Shown here: piece by piece, positions 33,800-42,914 of the stretch
How positions within the stretch are numbered: position 1 is the first letter of the stretch
How the letters are laid out: each line of letters opens with the position of its first letter
Origin: SIG575 sp045542485
GTDB lineage: Bacteria > Bacillota > Clostridia > Oscillospirales > Acutalibacteraceae
Direction: 5' to 3'
Length of the DNA: 64,000 bases
NCBI GenBank assembly: GCA_045542485.1
Contig: JAZQLC010000014.1
Span: 1-64,000 of the forward strand
Notes under the pieces: generated by a model
The model's database searches: none
The model's input: only the letters and a program-made list of their open reading frames with translations
Told to the model about the DNA's origin: nothing
Position numbers and translations under genes: made by a program

Positions 33800-36574
33800 G
33801 TGAGAAAGAAAGTCCTTTCTCTTTTTCTCAGCACGGTTTTTGTACTGAGCATTTTCTCTTTTTGCGGTACAACAACTTTTGCATATGATGAAACAAGTAA
33901 TCTTACTTTCAGTGTACTTACCCCAGAAGATAAAGAAATTCTCAACAGTGGCGGCAGGATTTCTTCGCACACGTCCTCGGCTTTGCCCGAAACCAAAAGA
34001 GCAAACAGATTGCTCCGACTTCCCGATGAGTTTGCTGTGAAGTATGTAAAAGAAACAGGTGATCAGGGCCTTTTCGGTACCTGCTGGGCTTTTGCTGCTC
34101 TGACATCAAGTGAAACGGGACTGGGAAGTAAAGGTGTAGGTGAAAATCTGTCCGAGGCACACCTTGCATATTTTGCTTATTCTTCAGTGAATCAGAAAAA
34201 AGCATTCAGAAATATTTTTTCTGACTACAACCCTTTCAATAACGGTGGCTTTGACAACACTGCCTGCGGAGCTCTTTCAAACTGGTACGGTCCGGCACCT
34301 GAATCAGACTTTCCTTATTCTGAAGTGAAGATAAATGACAGATACAAAATAACATCTGTTGCACATCTTCAGAATATGATATCTTTCCCCGAATATAATT
34401 ATGACACACCTTCTGAACAGGCTGCTGCGAGAAAGCATCTTGTCGAGCAGGTTAAAGAGCAGATGTATAAAACGGGTCAGGCGGTTGATATTTCATATCT
34501 TGCTTCAAACAGAGAAGAAAATTTCAACGAAAGCACAAATGCCTGGTACAACTATATCGGCTCTTACACAAACCATTCTGTTACCATTGTGGGATGGGAT
34601 GATAATTTCCCCAAAGAAAACTTCAACAATTCGAAATATATCGAAAATGACGGCGCGTGGCTCGTTCAGAACAGCTGGGGCGAAAACTGGGGCTCAAAGG
34701 GCTTTTTCTGGCTTTCATATGAAGATGTGACAATAGATTACATAGGAATTTATCTTTACGAAAGCAACGACAATTATGAGGGCATCTACTCTCACGACGA
34801 AAGTGTTCAGTACACTCCCGTCGGCTTTGAGGATTCCACGGAAATTTTTATGGCGAATGTTTTCAAGGCGAAGAAAAATGAAGTTCTTGAAGCAGTTTCT
34901 TTCTATACAACCGATGTGAACACAAAATACACCGTAAAAATCTATACAGACCTTGTGAACGAAAAAGACCCCACCTCAGGTGTTCTTGAGGCAGAGTTTT
35001 CAGGAGTGAAGGAGCTTCCCGGATATTATACGGAAAACCTTGACTCAGGTATAAATCTCACAAGCGGAAAGAAGTTCAGTGTGGTTGTTTATCTCAATAA
35101 TCCTACTGAAAAACTTACTGCCCAGGTTGAAGCGATTTATATGGAATACAGAGTTCAGTCTACCGCAAATGTCAGCAGTGCCGGAGAAAGTTTTGTCAGT
35201 TCTGACGGTGACAGGTGGGAAGACATTCACACTAAGGTTATAAAAGGCTTTGACGGACCTACGGAATATATGCGTCTGGGAAATTTTGCAATCAAGGCTT
35301 TTACAAGCAGTGAAAAATATGTGAAATTCTCTCTTGATGACGGTGAAATTTCTTTTGCCGAAAAGTTACAGCTTACTTGTCTGAGTGCAGATGAAATTTA
35401 TTATACTCTTGACGGCAGTGACCCCCGTGAAAACGGAATTCTTTACACAAAACCCATTTCTCTCAGAGAGGAAGCTGTTGTCAGGGCAGTAGCATCAGAT
35501 GAAAACGGCTTTGGTCAGGTTTATGAGAAAGAGTATCTTCAGGCTGAAACGGTGCTTGAGGGACTGACTCTGAGTACAGAAACGGAAATTATTGAGGTTG
35601 ACATCGCTTCCGAGGATGGGGGAATTATCCTGCTGGAAAACGGAACAGGTCAGGTTGGCGTTACGCCTTCTTCCTACTATCAGGTGGAGGTTGACGGAGT
35701 TTCTGTGGATAACGGAGAAACAGTTTATGTACCCGTAGAGGAATACAGGACAAACATAATTGAAATCACTGTCAGTGCTGACGGCTATAAATCTCACAGT
35801 TATTCACTGAATGTGTTTGTCAATCCCATAGACTACGACTACGAAAAAGAAACCATAATTTTTGATGAAACAATGGTTTCTGTAAAGACTAAGTATTATC
35901 AGACAGTTGTCAGTGGTCAGAGCGTGACAGAGTGGCTTGATTCGCCCTCTGCGATGACCTTTGTTGTTCAGGTTGGTGAAGAGGGCTTCCTTACCCGTCT
36001 GCCTGAGAGAAAAAGTATTATTGAGCCTGAAATAAATTATATTGACGAGTGTTCTGTTGAAATGTTCGGAGAGAAAGTATATTATAAATTTTCTCCCGAT
36101 GAGGAGTTTACGGAAGAAAACTCTGTTTCTTTCGGTTACATTCCCGTGGTGCCGGGCACAACGATGTATATCGGCAGAAAAGCAGGTGGCGGCAAATTTG
36201 CCTCGCCCGTTGTGGAATGGGTGATTCCTGAAAGACCGGTGATTGAAGATGTTGTTGAAACTGAAAAAATCGGAAAAACAAAAGTGAAAATCACAAGTTA
36301 TGAGGGCCTGGCTTATTATTGCGTGGAAACAGGAACCTACTCTGACGGTGTTTTTAAAAATCTTAATCCCGGCGAGAAATATACCTTTGAGGTTTTAAAA
36401 CCTACCGACGGTAAAATGTTTGAAAGCGAAAAAATAATCTTTGAAATCACAACGGATACTGACGGATGGTTTGAAAAGCTTAAAAATGATATGATGTCAG
36501 AAAGTGAAATTGTCGCTTTCTTTGCCAGAATCACTTACAATATGCGCTTGTTCTTCGTAGGGTTTTTTGAGTGA
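33800..36574 (+). CDS. Large secreted papain-like (C1A) cysteine protease
   Basis: A 924-aa secreted protein: signal peptide (about 1-28) then a C1 peptidase domain (about 75-315) with oxyanion Q89, catalytic C95 (GTCWAFA), H259 (NHSVTIVGWDD) and N291 (VQNSWGENWG). A beta domain follows (about 330-500), then a chitobiase/C-terminal-like module (YYTLDGSDPRENG, near 533) and further beta repeats. The GTG at 33800 is used because AAGGAG abuts the TTG at 33791. No sorting signal is seen. It is probably released or held by its beta modules, and degrades host or dietary protein. Confidence 0.88.
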   Translation: MRKKVLSLFLSTVFVLSIFSFCGTTTFAYDETSNLTFSVLTPEDKEILNSGGRISSHTSSALPETKRANRLLRLPDEFAVKYVKETGDQGLFGTCWAFAALTSSETGLGSKGVGENLSEAHLAYFAYSSVNQKKAFRNIFSDYNPFNNGGFDNTACGALSNWYGPAPESDFPYSEVKINDRYKITSVAHLQNMISFPEYNYDTPSEQAAARKHLVEQVKEQMYKTGQAVDISYLASNREENFNESTNAWYNYIGSYTNHSVTIVGWDDNFPKENFNNSKYIENDGAWLVQNSWGENWGSKGFFWLSYEDVTIDYIGIYLYESNDNYEGIYSHDESVQYTPVGFEDSTEIFMANVFKAKKNEVLEAVSFYTTDVNTKYTVKIYTDLVNEKDPTSGVLEAEFSGVKELPGYYTENLDSGINLTSGKKFSVVVYLNNPTEKLTAQVEAIYMEYRVQSTANVSSAGESFVSSDGDRWEDIHTKVIKGFDGPTEYMRLGNFAIKAFTSSEKYVKFSLDDGEISFAEKLQLTCLSADEIYYTLDGSDPRENGILYTKPISLREEAVVRAVASDENGFGQVYEKEYLQAETVLEGLTLSTETEIIEVDIASEDGGIILLENGTGQVGVTPSSYYQVEVDGVSVDNGETVYVPVEEYRTNIIEITVSADGYKSHSYSLNVFVNPIDYDYEKETIIFDETMVSVKTKYYQTVVSGQSVTEWLDSPSAMTFVVQVGEEGFLTRLPERKSIIEPEINYIDECSVEMFGEKVYYKFSPDEEFTEENSVSFGYIPVVPGTTMYIGRKAGGGKFASPVVEWVIPERPVIEDVVETEKIGKTKVKITSYEGLAYYCVETGTYSDGVFKNLNPGEKYTFEVLKPTDGKMFESEKIIFEITTDTDGWFEKLKNDMMSESEIVAFFARITYNMRLFFVGFFE

Positions 36575-36630
36575 TTTGTCAAAATAATACTTATACAAAT
36601 TAAGAAATATGTTAAAAATTAAAGAAAAAT

Positions 36631-36659
36631 TTGACGAAATGCGAAAAAAGTTCTATAAT
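36631..36659 (+). promoter_or_regulatory. Promoter of rfbACD
   Basis: TTGACG, 17-bp spacer, TATAAT, 55 nt before the GTG start. Confidence 0.75.
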
Positions 36660-36714
36660 AGATGTGCCCCCTTTACGGAGGACAGCATTTTATAGTGAAA
36701 AGGAGCGTGTTTAA

Positions 36715-37656
36715 GTGAAAGGAATCATTCTTGCAGGAGGCTCAGGTACAAGACTTTATCCCCTGACAATGGTAACCAGTAAACAGCTTTTGCCGGTTTA
36801 TGATAAACCGATGATATATTATCCTCTCTCAAACCTGATGTTGGCAGGTATCAGAGAAATTCTTATAATTTCAACAAAGGAAGACACACCTAAATTTGAA
36901 CATCTTTTAGGTGACGGAAGTCAGTTCGGTCTCAAGCTTTCCTATGCAGTTCAGGAAAAACCCGAGGGTCTTGCACAGGCTTTTGTTATCGGAGAAAAAT
37001 TTATCGGTAATGACAATGTTGCGATGATTCTCGGCGACAACATTTTCTACGGCAGCGGTCTCGGACATATTCTCCGTCAGGCTGCAAAACGTGAAGTGGG
37101 CGCAACAATCTTCGGATATTATGTTGAAGACCCCAGAGCTTTCGGCGTTGTGGAATTTGATAAAAAAGGTCACGCAGTTTCAATTGAGGAAAAACCGCAG
37201 AATCCCAAATCGAACTATGCAGTAACCGGTCTCTATTTCTACGACAACAAGGTTGTGGAATATGCAAAGAATCTTAAAAAGAGTGCCAGAGGCGAATACG
37301 AAATAACAGACATCAACAGAATGTATCTCGAAGCGGGAACGCTCGAAGTGAAAACTCTCGGCAGAGGTTTCGCGTGGCTTGATACGGGCACTGTTGACTC
37401 TCTTATCGATGCAGGTAATTTCGTGAAGACTATTGAAACTCTTCAGGGTATCAAAATTTCTGCACCGGAAGAAATCGCATATAATATGCATTGGATTACA
37501 AAGAAAAAGCTTGTAGAATCAGCTAACAAATACGGCAAATCCTCTTACGGTCAGCATCTTATGAGAGTTGCCGAGGGCAAAATTCTCTATGCGGACACCC
37601 CCGGTCAGAGACCTCATTGGGGCAGAGAAGATGATGAGTCGAAAGGAAAAAACTGA
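36715..37656 (+). CDS. rfbA: Glucose-1-phosphate thymidylyltransferase
   Basis: A 313-aa enzyme that makes dTDP-glucose from dTTP and glucose 1-phosphate, the first step to dTDP-L-rhamnose. N-terminal LAGGSGTRLYPLT is the nucleotide loop, PVYDKPMIYYPLS and LGDNIFYG are family marks. Length is slightly above the usual 290 owing to a charged tail. GTG start with AAGGAG 9 nt upstream. First gene of rfbA-rfbC-rfbD. Confidence 0.96.
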   Translation: MKGIILAGGSGTRLYPLTMVTSKQLLPVYDKPMIYYPLSNLMLAGIREILIISTKEDTPKFEHLLGDGSQFGLKLSYAVQEKPEGLAQAFVIGEKFIGNDNVAMILGDNIFYGSGLGHILRQAAKREVGATIFGYYVEDPRAFGVVEFDKKGHAVSIEEKPQNPKSNYAVTGLYFYDNKVVEYAKNLKKSARGEYEITDINRMYLEAGTLEVKTLGRGFAWLDTGTVDSLIDAGNFVKTIETLQGIKISAPEEIAYNMHWITKKKLVESANKYGKSSYGQHLMRVAEGKILYADTPGQRPHWGREDDESKGKN

Positions 37657-37658
37657 TA

Positions 37659-38231
37659 ATGAATATTATTGAAACAGAGCTTGTTGATGCATTTATTATT
37701 GAACCCAGGGTTTTCGGTGACCACAGAGGCTGGTTTATGGAAAGCTACAATAAAGATGCACTTGAAAAAGTAGGAATAAACACTGACTTTGTTCAGGATA
37801 ACCGTTCTTTTTCCCAGAAAAAGGGTACACTCAGAGGGCTTCACTGTCAGACCAATCCCAGATGTCAGGCAAAGCTTGTAAGCTGTGTCAAGGGTGCGGT
37901 GATGGATGTTATTGTAGACATCAGAGAGGGCTCACCCTCTTATCTTAAATGGATTGCGGTTGAACTTTCCGAAGAAAACAAAAAACAGCTTTTTGTTCCC
38001 AAGGGATTTTTACACGGTTTTATTACACTGACAGATGATGTTGAGTTTTCGTATAAGGTTGATGATTACTATTCACCTGAAAATGACAGAAGTGTCTGCT
38101 ACTGTGACGAAACCTTCGGTGTTGAATGGGGAAATGATAACCCTGTACTCAGTGAAAAGGATATACGCGCACCTAAATTCAAAGACAGTGATGTGAGATT
38201 TTTCTATGAAGGAGCGGAAGTTCTGAAATGA
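37659..38231 (+). CDS. rfbC: dTDP-4-dehydrorhamnose 3,5-epimerase
   Basis: A 190-aa cupin-type epimerase, third step of the pathway. Marks: FVQDNRSFSQKKGTLRGLHCQ, the VDIREGSP segment, and FVPKGFLHGF with the active-site region. It follows rfbA by 2 nt and overlaps rfbD by 4 nt (ATGA). Confidence 0.95.
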   Translation: MNIIETELVDAFIIEPRVFGDHRGWFMESYNKDALEKVGINTDFVQDNRSFSQKKGTLRGLHCQTNPRCQAKLVSCVKGAVMDVIVDIREGSPSYLKWIAVELSEENKKQLFVPKGFLHGFITLTDDVEFSYKVDDYYSPENDRSVCYCDETFGVEWGNDNPVLSEKDIRAPKFKDSDVRFFYEGAEVLK

Positions 38232-39073
38232 AAATTCTCGTAACAGGTGTAAAAGGTCAGCTCGGTCACGATGTGACAGAAGAGCTTCTGAAAAACGGAA
38301 TTGATGTAATTCCCTGTGACAGAGAAGAATTTGACCTGACAAGCAAAGAAGAAACACAGAAATTTATTCTTGAAAACAAGCCTGACGGTGTTATCCACTG
38401 TGCTGCATACACTGCAGTTGACAAGGCAGAGGACGAGGAAGAAATCTGCGAAAAAATCAATGCAGAGGGAAGTCTTTACATAGCAGAGGCTTGTGAGAAA
38501 ATCGGAGCTAAGATGATTTATGTCAGCACCGACTATGTTTTCGGCGGCGACGGAGAAAATCCCTATGAGCCCGAGGATGCAAAAAATCCGCAGAATGTTT
38601 ACGGCAGGACAAAGCTTGATGGAGAAAACAATGCTCTTGAAAACTGCTCAAAAACTTTCATTGTAAGAACAAGCTGGGTTTACGGCATAAACGGCGGAAA
38701 TTTTGTAAAGACAATGCGCCGTCTTGCTGAAACAAGAGATGAACTGAGCGTGGTTGCAGACCAGATAGGCTCACCTACATACACAAGAGACCTGGCAGTG
38801 CTTCTCGTCAGTATGATTAAAACAGAAAAATATGGTGTTTATCACGCAACGAACGAAGGCTTTATGAGCTGGGCAGAGTTTGCTGAGAGCATTATGAAAA
38901 AATCAGGACTGAATGTGAAGATAAACCATATCCCCACATCAGAATATCCCGTGAAAGCGAAGAGACCGCTCAATTCAAGACTCTCAAAGAAATGTCTGAC
39001 AGATAACGGCTTTTCTCTTCTGCCCTCACAGGACGATGCACTTACAAGGTATATTGAAGAACTAGATAAATAA
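38228..39073 (+). CDS. rfbD: dTDP-4-dehydrorhamnose reductase
   Basis: A 281-aa SDR enzyme making dTDP-L-rhamnose. N-terminal VTGVKGQLGHDV is the NADPH loop; STDYVFGG and the YGRTKLDGE (Y-x3-K) pair are catalytic. It is the last gene of the unit before a strong terminator. The dehydratase gene rfbB is not in the window and must lie elsewhere if the pathway is complete. Confidence 0.95.
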   Translation: MKILVTGVKGQLGHDVTEELLKNGIDVIPCDREEFDLTSKEETQKFILENKPDGVIHCAAYTAVDKAEDEEEICEKINAEGSLYIAEACEKIGAKMIYVSTDYVFGGDGENPYEPEDAKNPQNVYGRTKLDGENNALENCSKTFIVRTSWVYGINGGNFVKTMRRLAETRDELSVVADQIGSPTYTRDLAVLLVSMIKTEKYGVYHATNEGFMSWAEFAESIMKKSGLNVKINHIPTSEYPVKAKRPLNSRLSKKCLTDNGFSLLPSQDDALTRYIEELDK

Positions 39074-39075
39074 AG

Positions 39076-39115
39076 AAAAATCCGACAGCTGCGTTGCTGT
39101 CGGATTTTTTGTTTG
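39076..39115. terminator. Bidirectional terminator after rfbD
   Basis: AATCCGACAGC/GCTGTCGGATT-type stem with A and T runs on both sides, between convergent rfbD and the Cys-rich gene. Confidence 0.88.
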
Positions 39116-39127
39116 TGTTAATGTTGA

Positions 39128-39358
39128 TTATTCTTCTGCGGGTTTGTCTTCTTCAACTTCTACTGTTTCGTCGTCTGCACACTGTGCACATTCTGCGCAG
39201 TCACAGATTTCACCGTCTTCGTCAAAGCAGCAGATGTCTTCACACTCTTCACAAGTGCATACATCTTTCTTGCCACAGAATTTTTTGATAAGGAAATATG
39301 CTGCAGCAACAACACCTGCAACAGCTACAATAGCGCCGATTATTTTAAGAGCTTTCAT
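39128..39358 (-). CDS. Small Cys-rich membrane-anchored protein
   Basis: A 76-aa protein: one membrane helix (5-24), a short basic stretch, then ten cysteines within 33 residues (C28, 34, 36, 39, 43, 44, 52, 54, 57, 60) among acidic residues, and an acidic tail. GGAGG precedes the ATG and a good promoter lies upstream, so it is a real gene. The basic flank after the helix suggests the Cys part is cytoplasmic. It may bind metals such as zinc or copper, or a cluster. Not recognised as a named family. Confidence 0.75.
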   Translation of the reverse strand: MKALKIIGAIVAVAGVVAAAYFLIKKFCGKKDVCTCEECEDICCFDEDGEICDCAECAQCADDETVEVEEDKPAEE

Positions 39359-39411
39359 TTGTCTTACCTCCGTGAAAGTTTTTCAGTATAAGTTTTATAC
39401 TCTTTAACTAC

Positions 39412-39439
39412 ATTATACTGCCAAAAAATCAAAAGTCAA
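39412..39439 (-). promoter_or_regulatory. Promoter of the Cys-rich protein gene
   Basis: Minus strand TTGACT, 16-bp spacer, TATAAT, 54 nt before the start. Confidence 0.7.
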
Positions 39440-39464
39440 TATTTGACAAAGTTTTTTAGCAGAA

Positions 39465-40739
39465 TTATTTACATGCCTTTTCGATTGCCTGAGAGATGTC
39501 TGCGATAATGTCGTCTGCATCTTCAATGCCTACTGAGAATCTGATAAGGTCCTCAGCAACACCTGCTTCTTCAAGCTGTGAAGAGGAAAGCTGTCTGTGA
39601 GTTGTACTTGCAGGATGAAGGACGCATGTTCTGCAGTCTGCAACATGTGTTGCAATTGTTGCAAGTTCAAGTGAGTCCATAAATTTTGTTGCAGCTTCTC
39701 TGCCACCCTTGATGCCGAATGAAACAACACCGCTTGTGCCGTCAGGCATATACTTCTGAGCGAGAGAATAATATTTATTGCTTTCAAGACCGGGATAGTT
39801 TACCCAGGAAACATTTTCGTTTTCTTCAAGGAATTTCGCAACTTTAAGTGCGTTTTCACAATGTCTGGGCACTCTCAGGAAAAGTGTTTCAAGACCGAGG
39901 TTGAGAAGGAATGCGTTGTGAGGAGAGGGGATAGAGCCCAGGTCTCTCATAAGCTGAGTTACGCATTTTGTAATATATGCACCCTTGCCGAAACGCTCTG
40001 TGTAGATAACGCCGTGGTATGACTCGTCAGGAGTTGTGAGACCGGGATATTTGTCTGATGCATTCCAGTCAAAGTTACCGCTGTCAACGATAACGCCGCC
40101 AACCTGTGTTGCGTGACCGTCCATATATTTTGTGGTGGAGTGAGTTACAATGTCTGCACCGAACTCAAAGGGTCTGCAGTTGATAGGTGTGGGGAATGTG
40201 TTGTCAACAATAAGGGGTACGCCGTGTGCGTGGGCAACCTTTGCAAAAAGCTCGATGTCGAGAACATTAAGCGAGGGATTTGAAAGTGTTTCTGCAAAAA
40301 CAACCTTTGTGTTTTCCTTGAATGCAGCATTCAGCTCTTCCTCAGTTGAATCGGGATTAACAAAAGTAAAGTCGATACCCAGCTTTTTCATTGTTACAGA
40401 GAAGAGGTTGAATGTGCCTCCGTAAATTGCAGCAGAAGCTACAACATGGTCACCTGCTGAGCAGATATTGAAAACTGAATAGAATGAAGCAGCCTGGCCT
40501 GATGAAGTGAGAACTGCTGCAACGCCGCCCTCAAGAGCCGCGATTTTTGCAGCAACTGCATCGTTGGTAGGATTCTGGAGTCTTGTGTAGAAATAGCCTT
40601 CAGCTTCAAGGTCAAAAAGCTTACCCATTTCTTCACTGCTTTCATATTTGAAAGTTGTGCTCTGCGTGATGGGAAGAACACGGGGTTCGCCGTTTTTCGG
40701 TGTGTAACCTGAGTGGAGACATTTAGTGTTTATTTTCAT
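39465..40739 (-). CDS. metY: O-acetylhomoserine sulfhydrylase (PLP enzyme)
   Basis: A 424-aa member of the Cys/Met-metabolism PLP family. The cofactor lysine is K204 in THSTTKYMDGHA; SSGQAA (79-84) and IVDNTF (177-182) are PLP-contacting elements. The length and C-terminal CRTCVLHPASTTH match O-acetylhomoserine (thiol)-lyases, which make homocysteine from O-acetylhomoserine and sulfide. Related cystathionine gamma-synthases are shorter. It lies 26 nt after an ApgM-like gene that may be a homoserine kinase. luxS at 62268 feeds the same homocysteine pool. Confidence 0.92.
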   Translation of the reverse strand: MKINTKCLHSGYTPKNGEPRVLPITQSTTFKYESSEEMGKLFDLEAEGYFYTRLQNPTNDAVAAKIAALEGGVAAVLTSSGQAASFYSVFNICSAGDHVVASAAIYGGTFNLFSVTMKKLGIDFTFVNPDSTEEELNAAFKENTKVVFAETLSNPSLNVLDIELFAKVAHAHGVPLIVDNTFPTPINCRPFEFGADIVTHSTTKYMDGHATQVGGVIVDSGNFDWNASDKYPGLTTPDESYHGVIYTERFGKGAYITKCVTQLMRDLGSIPSPHNAFLLNLGLETLFLRVPRHCENALKVAKFLEENENVSWVNYPGLESNKYYSLAQKYMPDGTSGVVSFGIKGGREAATKFMDSLELATIATHVADCRTCVLHPASTTHRQLSSSQLEEAGVAEDLIRFSVGIEDADDIIADISQAIEKACK

Positions 40740-40765
40740 TTTGACATTCTTCTTTCTTTAATAAA

Positions 40766-41977
40766 TTATTCAGCAAGAAACTTTTTCATTACATCGGGAC
40801 CGAAGGGCACAAAGATGCCTGTTTCTTCTGCAGTCTTTTCATTGAATGATGTGAAAGAGTTTTCCTTTTCACCCTTTTTATGATAAATCATATAGGGGAC
40901 AGGCTCAGAGGAATGAGTTGCTGTTTTTATCGGGGTGGGATGGTCGGGGAGAACGAGAATTTTGTAGTCGTCATACTTCTCGAGACCATCAATTATTATT
41001 GGCAGAACTTTTTCGTCAATAAGCTCGATTGAACGGACTTTATTTTCAGCCTCTCTTCTGTGACCGCATTCGTCGGGTGCTTCAAAGTGGATGTATACAA
41101 AATCACAGCCTGAGTCAAAATCCTCAACTGCCTGTTTTGCTTTGCCTTCAAAGTTCGTGTCGATGTAGCCTGTTGCCCCCTCGACATCAGGTGTTTTCAT
41201 TCCTGCACACTGACCGATTCCTTTAAGCAGGTCAACGGCTGAAATAATACTGCCTTTCAATCCGAAGGTTTCTTCAAATGAGGGGAGCATAGGCTTTTTG
41301 CCCTCGCCCCAGAGCCATATTGAGTTTGCGGGGAGCTTTCCCTCTGCCATACGCTTTATGTTTACGGGATGATTCATCAGAAAATCATAGCTTTCTTTCA
41401 TCATTCCCACAAGCTCTTCTGCGTTTTCACTTGCGGACAGATATTCACCTATAACACGGCCTGAGATATCGTGGGGAGGTGTCATTGAGCCTAAATCAGT
41501 AGTGCCCTTATGCCAGATAAGGCAGTGTCTGTACTGTACACCCGAATAGAATCTGAAAATATCGTTTCCGAAATGCTCTTCAACAGATTTGATGATTTCG
41601 GCAGCCTCGGGGGTGGAGATGTCACCGCCTGAGTAGTCTACCATAGTTTTGTCTTCATAGTTTTCTTCGTCAGAAAGAGAAACAAGATTGCATCTGAGAG
41701 CGATGTCATCGTCAAGCATTTTAACGCCGATACTCACAGCCTCAAGAGGTGAACGGCCGGTGTAATATTTTTTGGGGTCATAACCGAGAACGCTTAAGTT
41801 TGCAACGTCACTGCCAGGTTTCAGACCGTCTGCAACTGTTCTGACAAGACCGATTTCGCCTTTTACTGCAAGTCTGTCAAGGTTAGGCTTGACTGCCGCT
41901 TCCATAGGCGTTTTATTGCCTAACTGCTCAACAGGCAGGTCTGCCATACCATCATAGAGAATGACTGCGTATTTCAT
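40766..41977 (-). CDS. ApgM-like alkaline-phosphatase-fold phosphomutase / possible homoserine kinase
   Basis: A 403-aa enzyme of the archaeal-type 2,3-bisphosphoglycerate-independent phosphoglycerate mutase family. Metal residue D9 (ILYDGMAD), nucleophile S62 (DVANLSVLGYDP) and the C-terminal VLPDHPTP metal site are visible. Bacterial members of this family have often been proposed to be alternative homoserine kinases, and the neighbour metY (26 nt downstream) fits homoserine metabolism. Either role is possible. Start fixed by AAGGAGTTGA. Confidence 0.85.
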   Translation of the reverse strand: MKYAVILYDGMADLPVEQLGNKTPMEAAVKPNLDRLAVKGEIGLVRTVADGLKPGSDVANLSVLGYDPKKYYTGRSPLEAVSIGVKMLDDDIALRCNLVSLSDEENYEDKTMVDYSGGDISTPEAAEIIKSVEEHFGNDIFRFYSGVQYRHCLIWHKGTTDLGSMTPPHDISGRVIGEYLSASENAEELVGMMKESYDFLMNHPVNIKRMAEGKLPANSIWLWGEGKKPMLPSFEETFGLKGSIISAVDLLKGIGQCAGMKTPDVEGATGYIDTNFEGKAKQAVEDFDSGCDFVYIHFEAPDECGHRREAENKVRSIELIDEKVLPIIIDGLEKYDDYKILVLPDHPTPIKTATHSSEPVPYMIYHKKGEKENSFTSFNEKTAEETGIFVPFGPDVMKKFLAE

Positions 41978-42080
41978 ACATATATCAACTCCTTGTTTTA
42001 CCAGTATATCATATCATACTTTTACAGCTGAAATCAACATAATAGTTATATTAAAATAAATATTTTTTAATGGTTATTTA

Positions 42081-42109
42081 TGGACAACAAATACAACTTG
42101 TGATATAAT
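42081..42109 (+). promoter_or_regulatory. Promoter of the glycyl-radical operon
   Basis: TGGACA, 17-bp spacer, TATAAT, 32 nt before the activase start. The spacer has ACAA...TTGT half-sites (ACAACAAATACAACTTGTG) that could bind a dimeric regulator; not assignable. Confidence 0.65.
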
Positions 42110-42140
42110 CGAGATACAATAGAGTATTGTGGTGAAAATT

Positions 42141-42899
42141 ATGAAAATCAGGATTTTACACAGAGGATTCAATTTCTCTCAGGACGGTCCGGGAAACAGA
42201 CTTGTCTATCATCTGCAGGGCTGCAACTTCTTCTGCCCCTGGTGTTCAAACCCTGAAAGCATTGATGTAAATGGCACAAAAATGATTTCAGAGGGCAAGG
42301 AAAAACTTTCCTGCACGGAGCACGACACGGAAGAAATTTTTTCTGAAATCCTTTCAGGGAGAATGATGATGTTTTCGGGCGGCGGCGTAACCTTTACGGG
42401 CGGAGAGCCTACGATGCAGTTTTATGCATTGAAGGAACTTCTCGAAAAATGCCGTGAAGCGGGGATACATACAGCGATAGAGTCAAACGCATCTCATATG
42501 CGTTTCGGTGAAATCAGTGAGCTTACGGATTATATGATTGTTGACCTGAAACATTATGATCCGGAAAAACACAAGAGTGTAATCGGTGCGTCAAACGAAA
42601 AAACAATTGAAAACATAAGAGAGATTTCGAAGAAAAGAAATCAGCTTCTTATACATATTCCTCTCGTGGGAGGCTTTAATTCTTCTTCTGAAGATGCGCA
42701 AAAATTTGCAGAGCTGATAAACAGCTTCGGGAACGAAGAGATAAAGGTTGAGGTACTGAGATACCACGAATACGGAAAGGACAAATGGACACAGTGCTCT
42801 ATGGAATACAGAATGACTGACGCTCACATAACAGACGAAGAATATACGGACTTTATTTGCGTTCTGAAAAAGAACGGACTTAATATAATTCGAACATAA
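42141..42899 (+). CDS. Radical SAM glycyl-radical-enzyme activase
   Basis: A 252-aa activating enzyme. The radical SAM cluster motif is CNFFCPWC (C28, C32, C35, C-x3-C-x2-C), followed by VTFTGGEPTMQ (SAM-binding GGE). There is no ferredoxin-like insert with extra Cys clusters, so it is the short, PflA-like form. It would install the glycyl radical on the enzyme encoded 15 nt downstream. ATG 42141 is used; two GTG codons at 42129 and 42132 fall on the weak GGTGA ribosome site. Confidence 0.92.
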   Translation: MKIRILHRGFNFSQDGPGNRLVYHLQGCNFFCPWCSNPESIDVNGTKMISEGKEKLSCTEHDTEEIFSEILSGRMMMFSGGGVTFTGGEPTMQFYALKELLEKCREAGIHTAIESNASHMRFGEISELTDYMIVDLKHYDPEKHKSVIGASNEKTIENIREISKKRNQLLIHIPLVGGFNSSSEDAQKFAELINSFGNEEIKVEVLRYHEYGKDKWTQCSMEYRMTDAHITDEEYTDFICVLKKNGLNIIRT

Positions 42900-42914
42900 T
42901 CGGAGATGATTAAA

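Noticed and set aside
36715..42000. Rhamnose genes and metY region as a mobile island
   Set aside because: No transposase, integrase, tRNA border or composition change was noticed.
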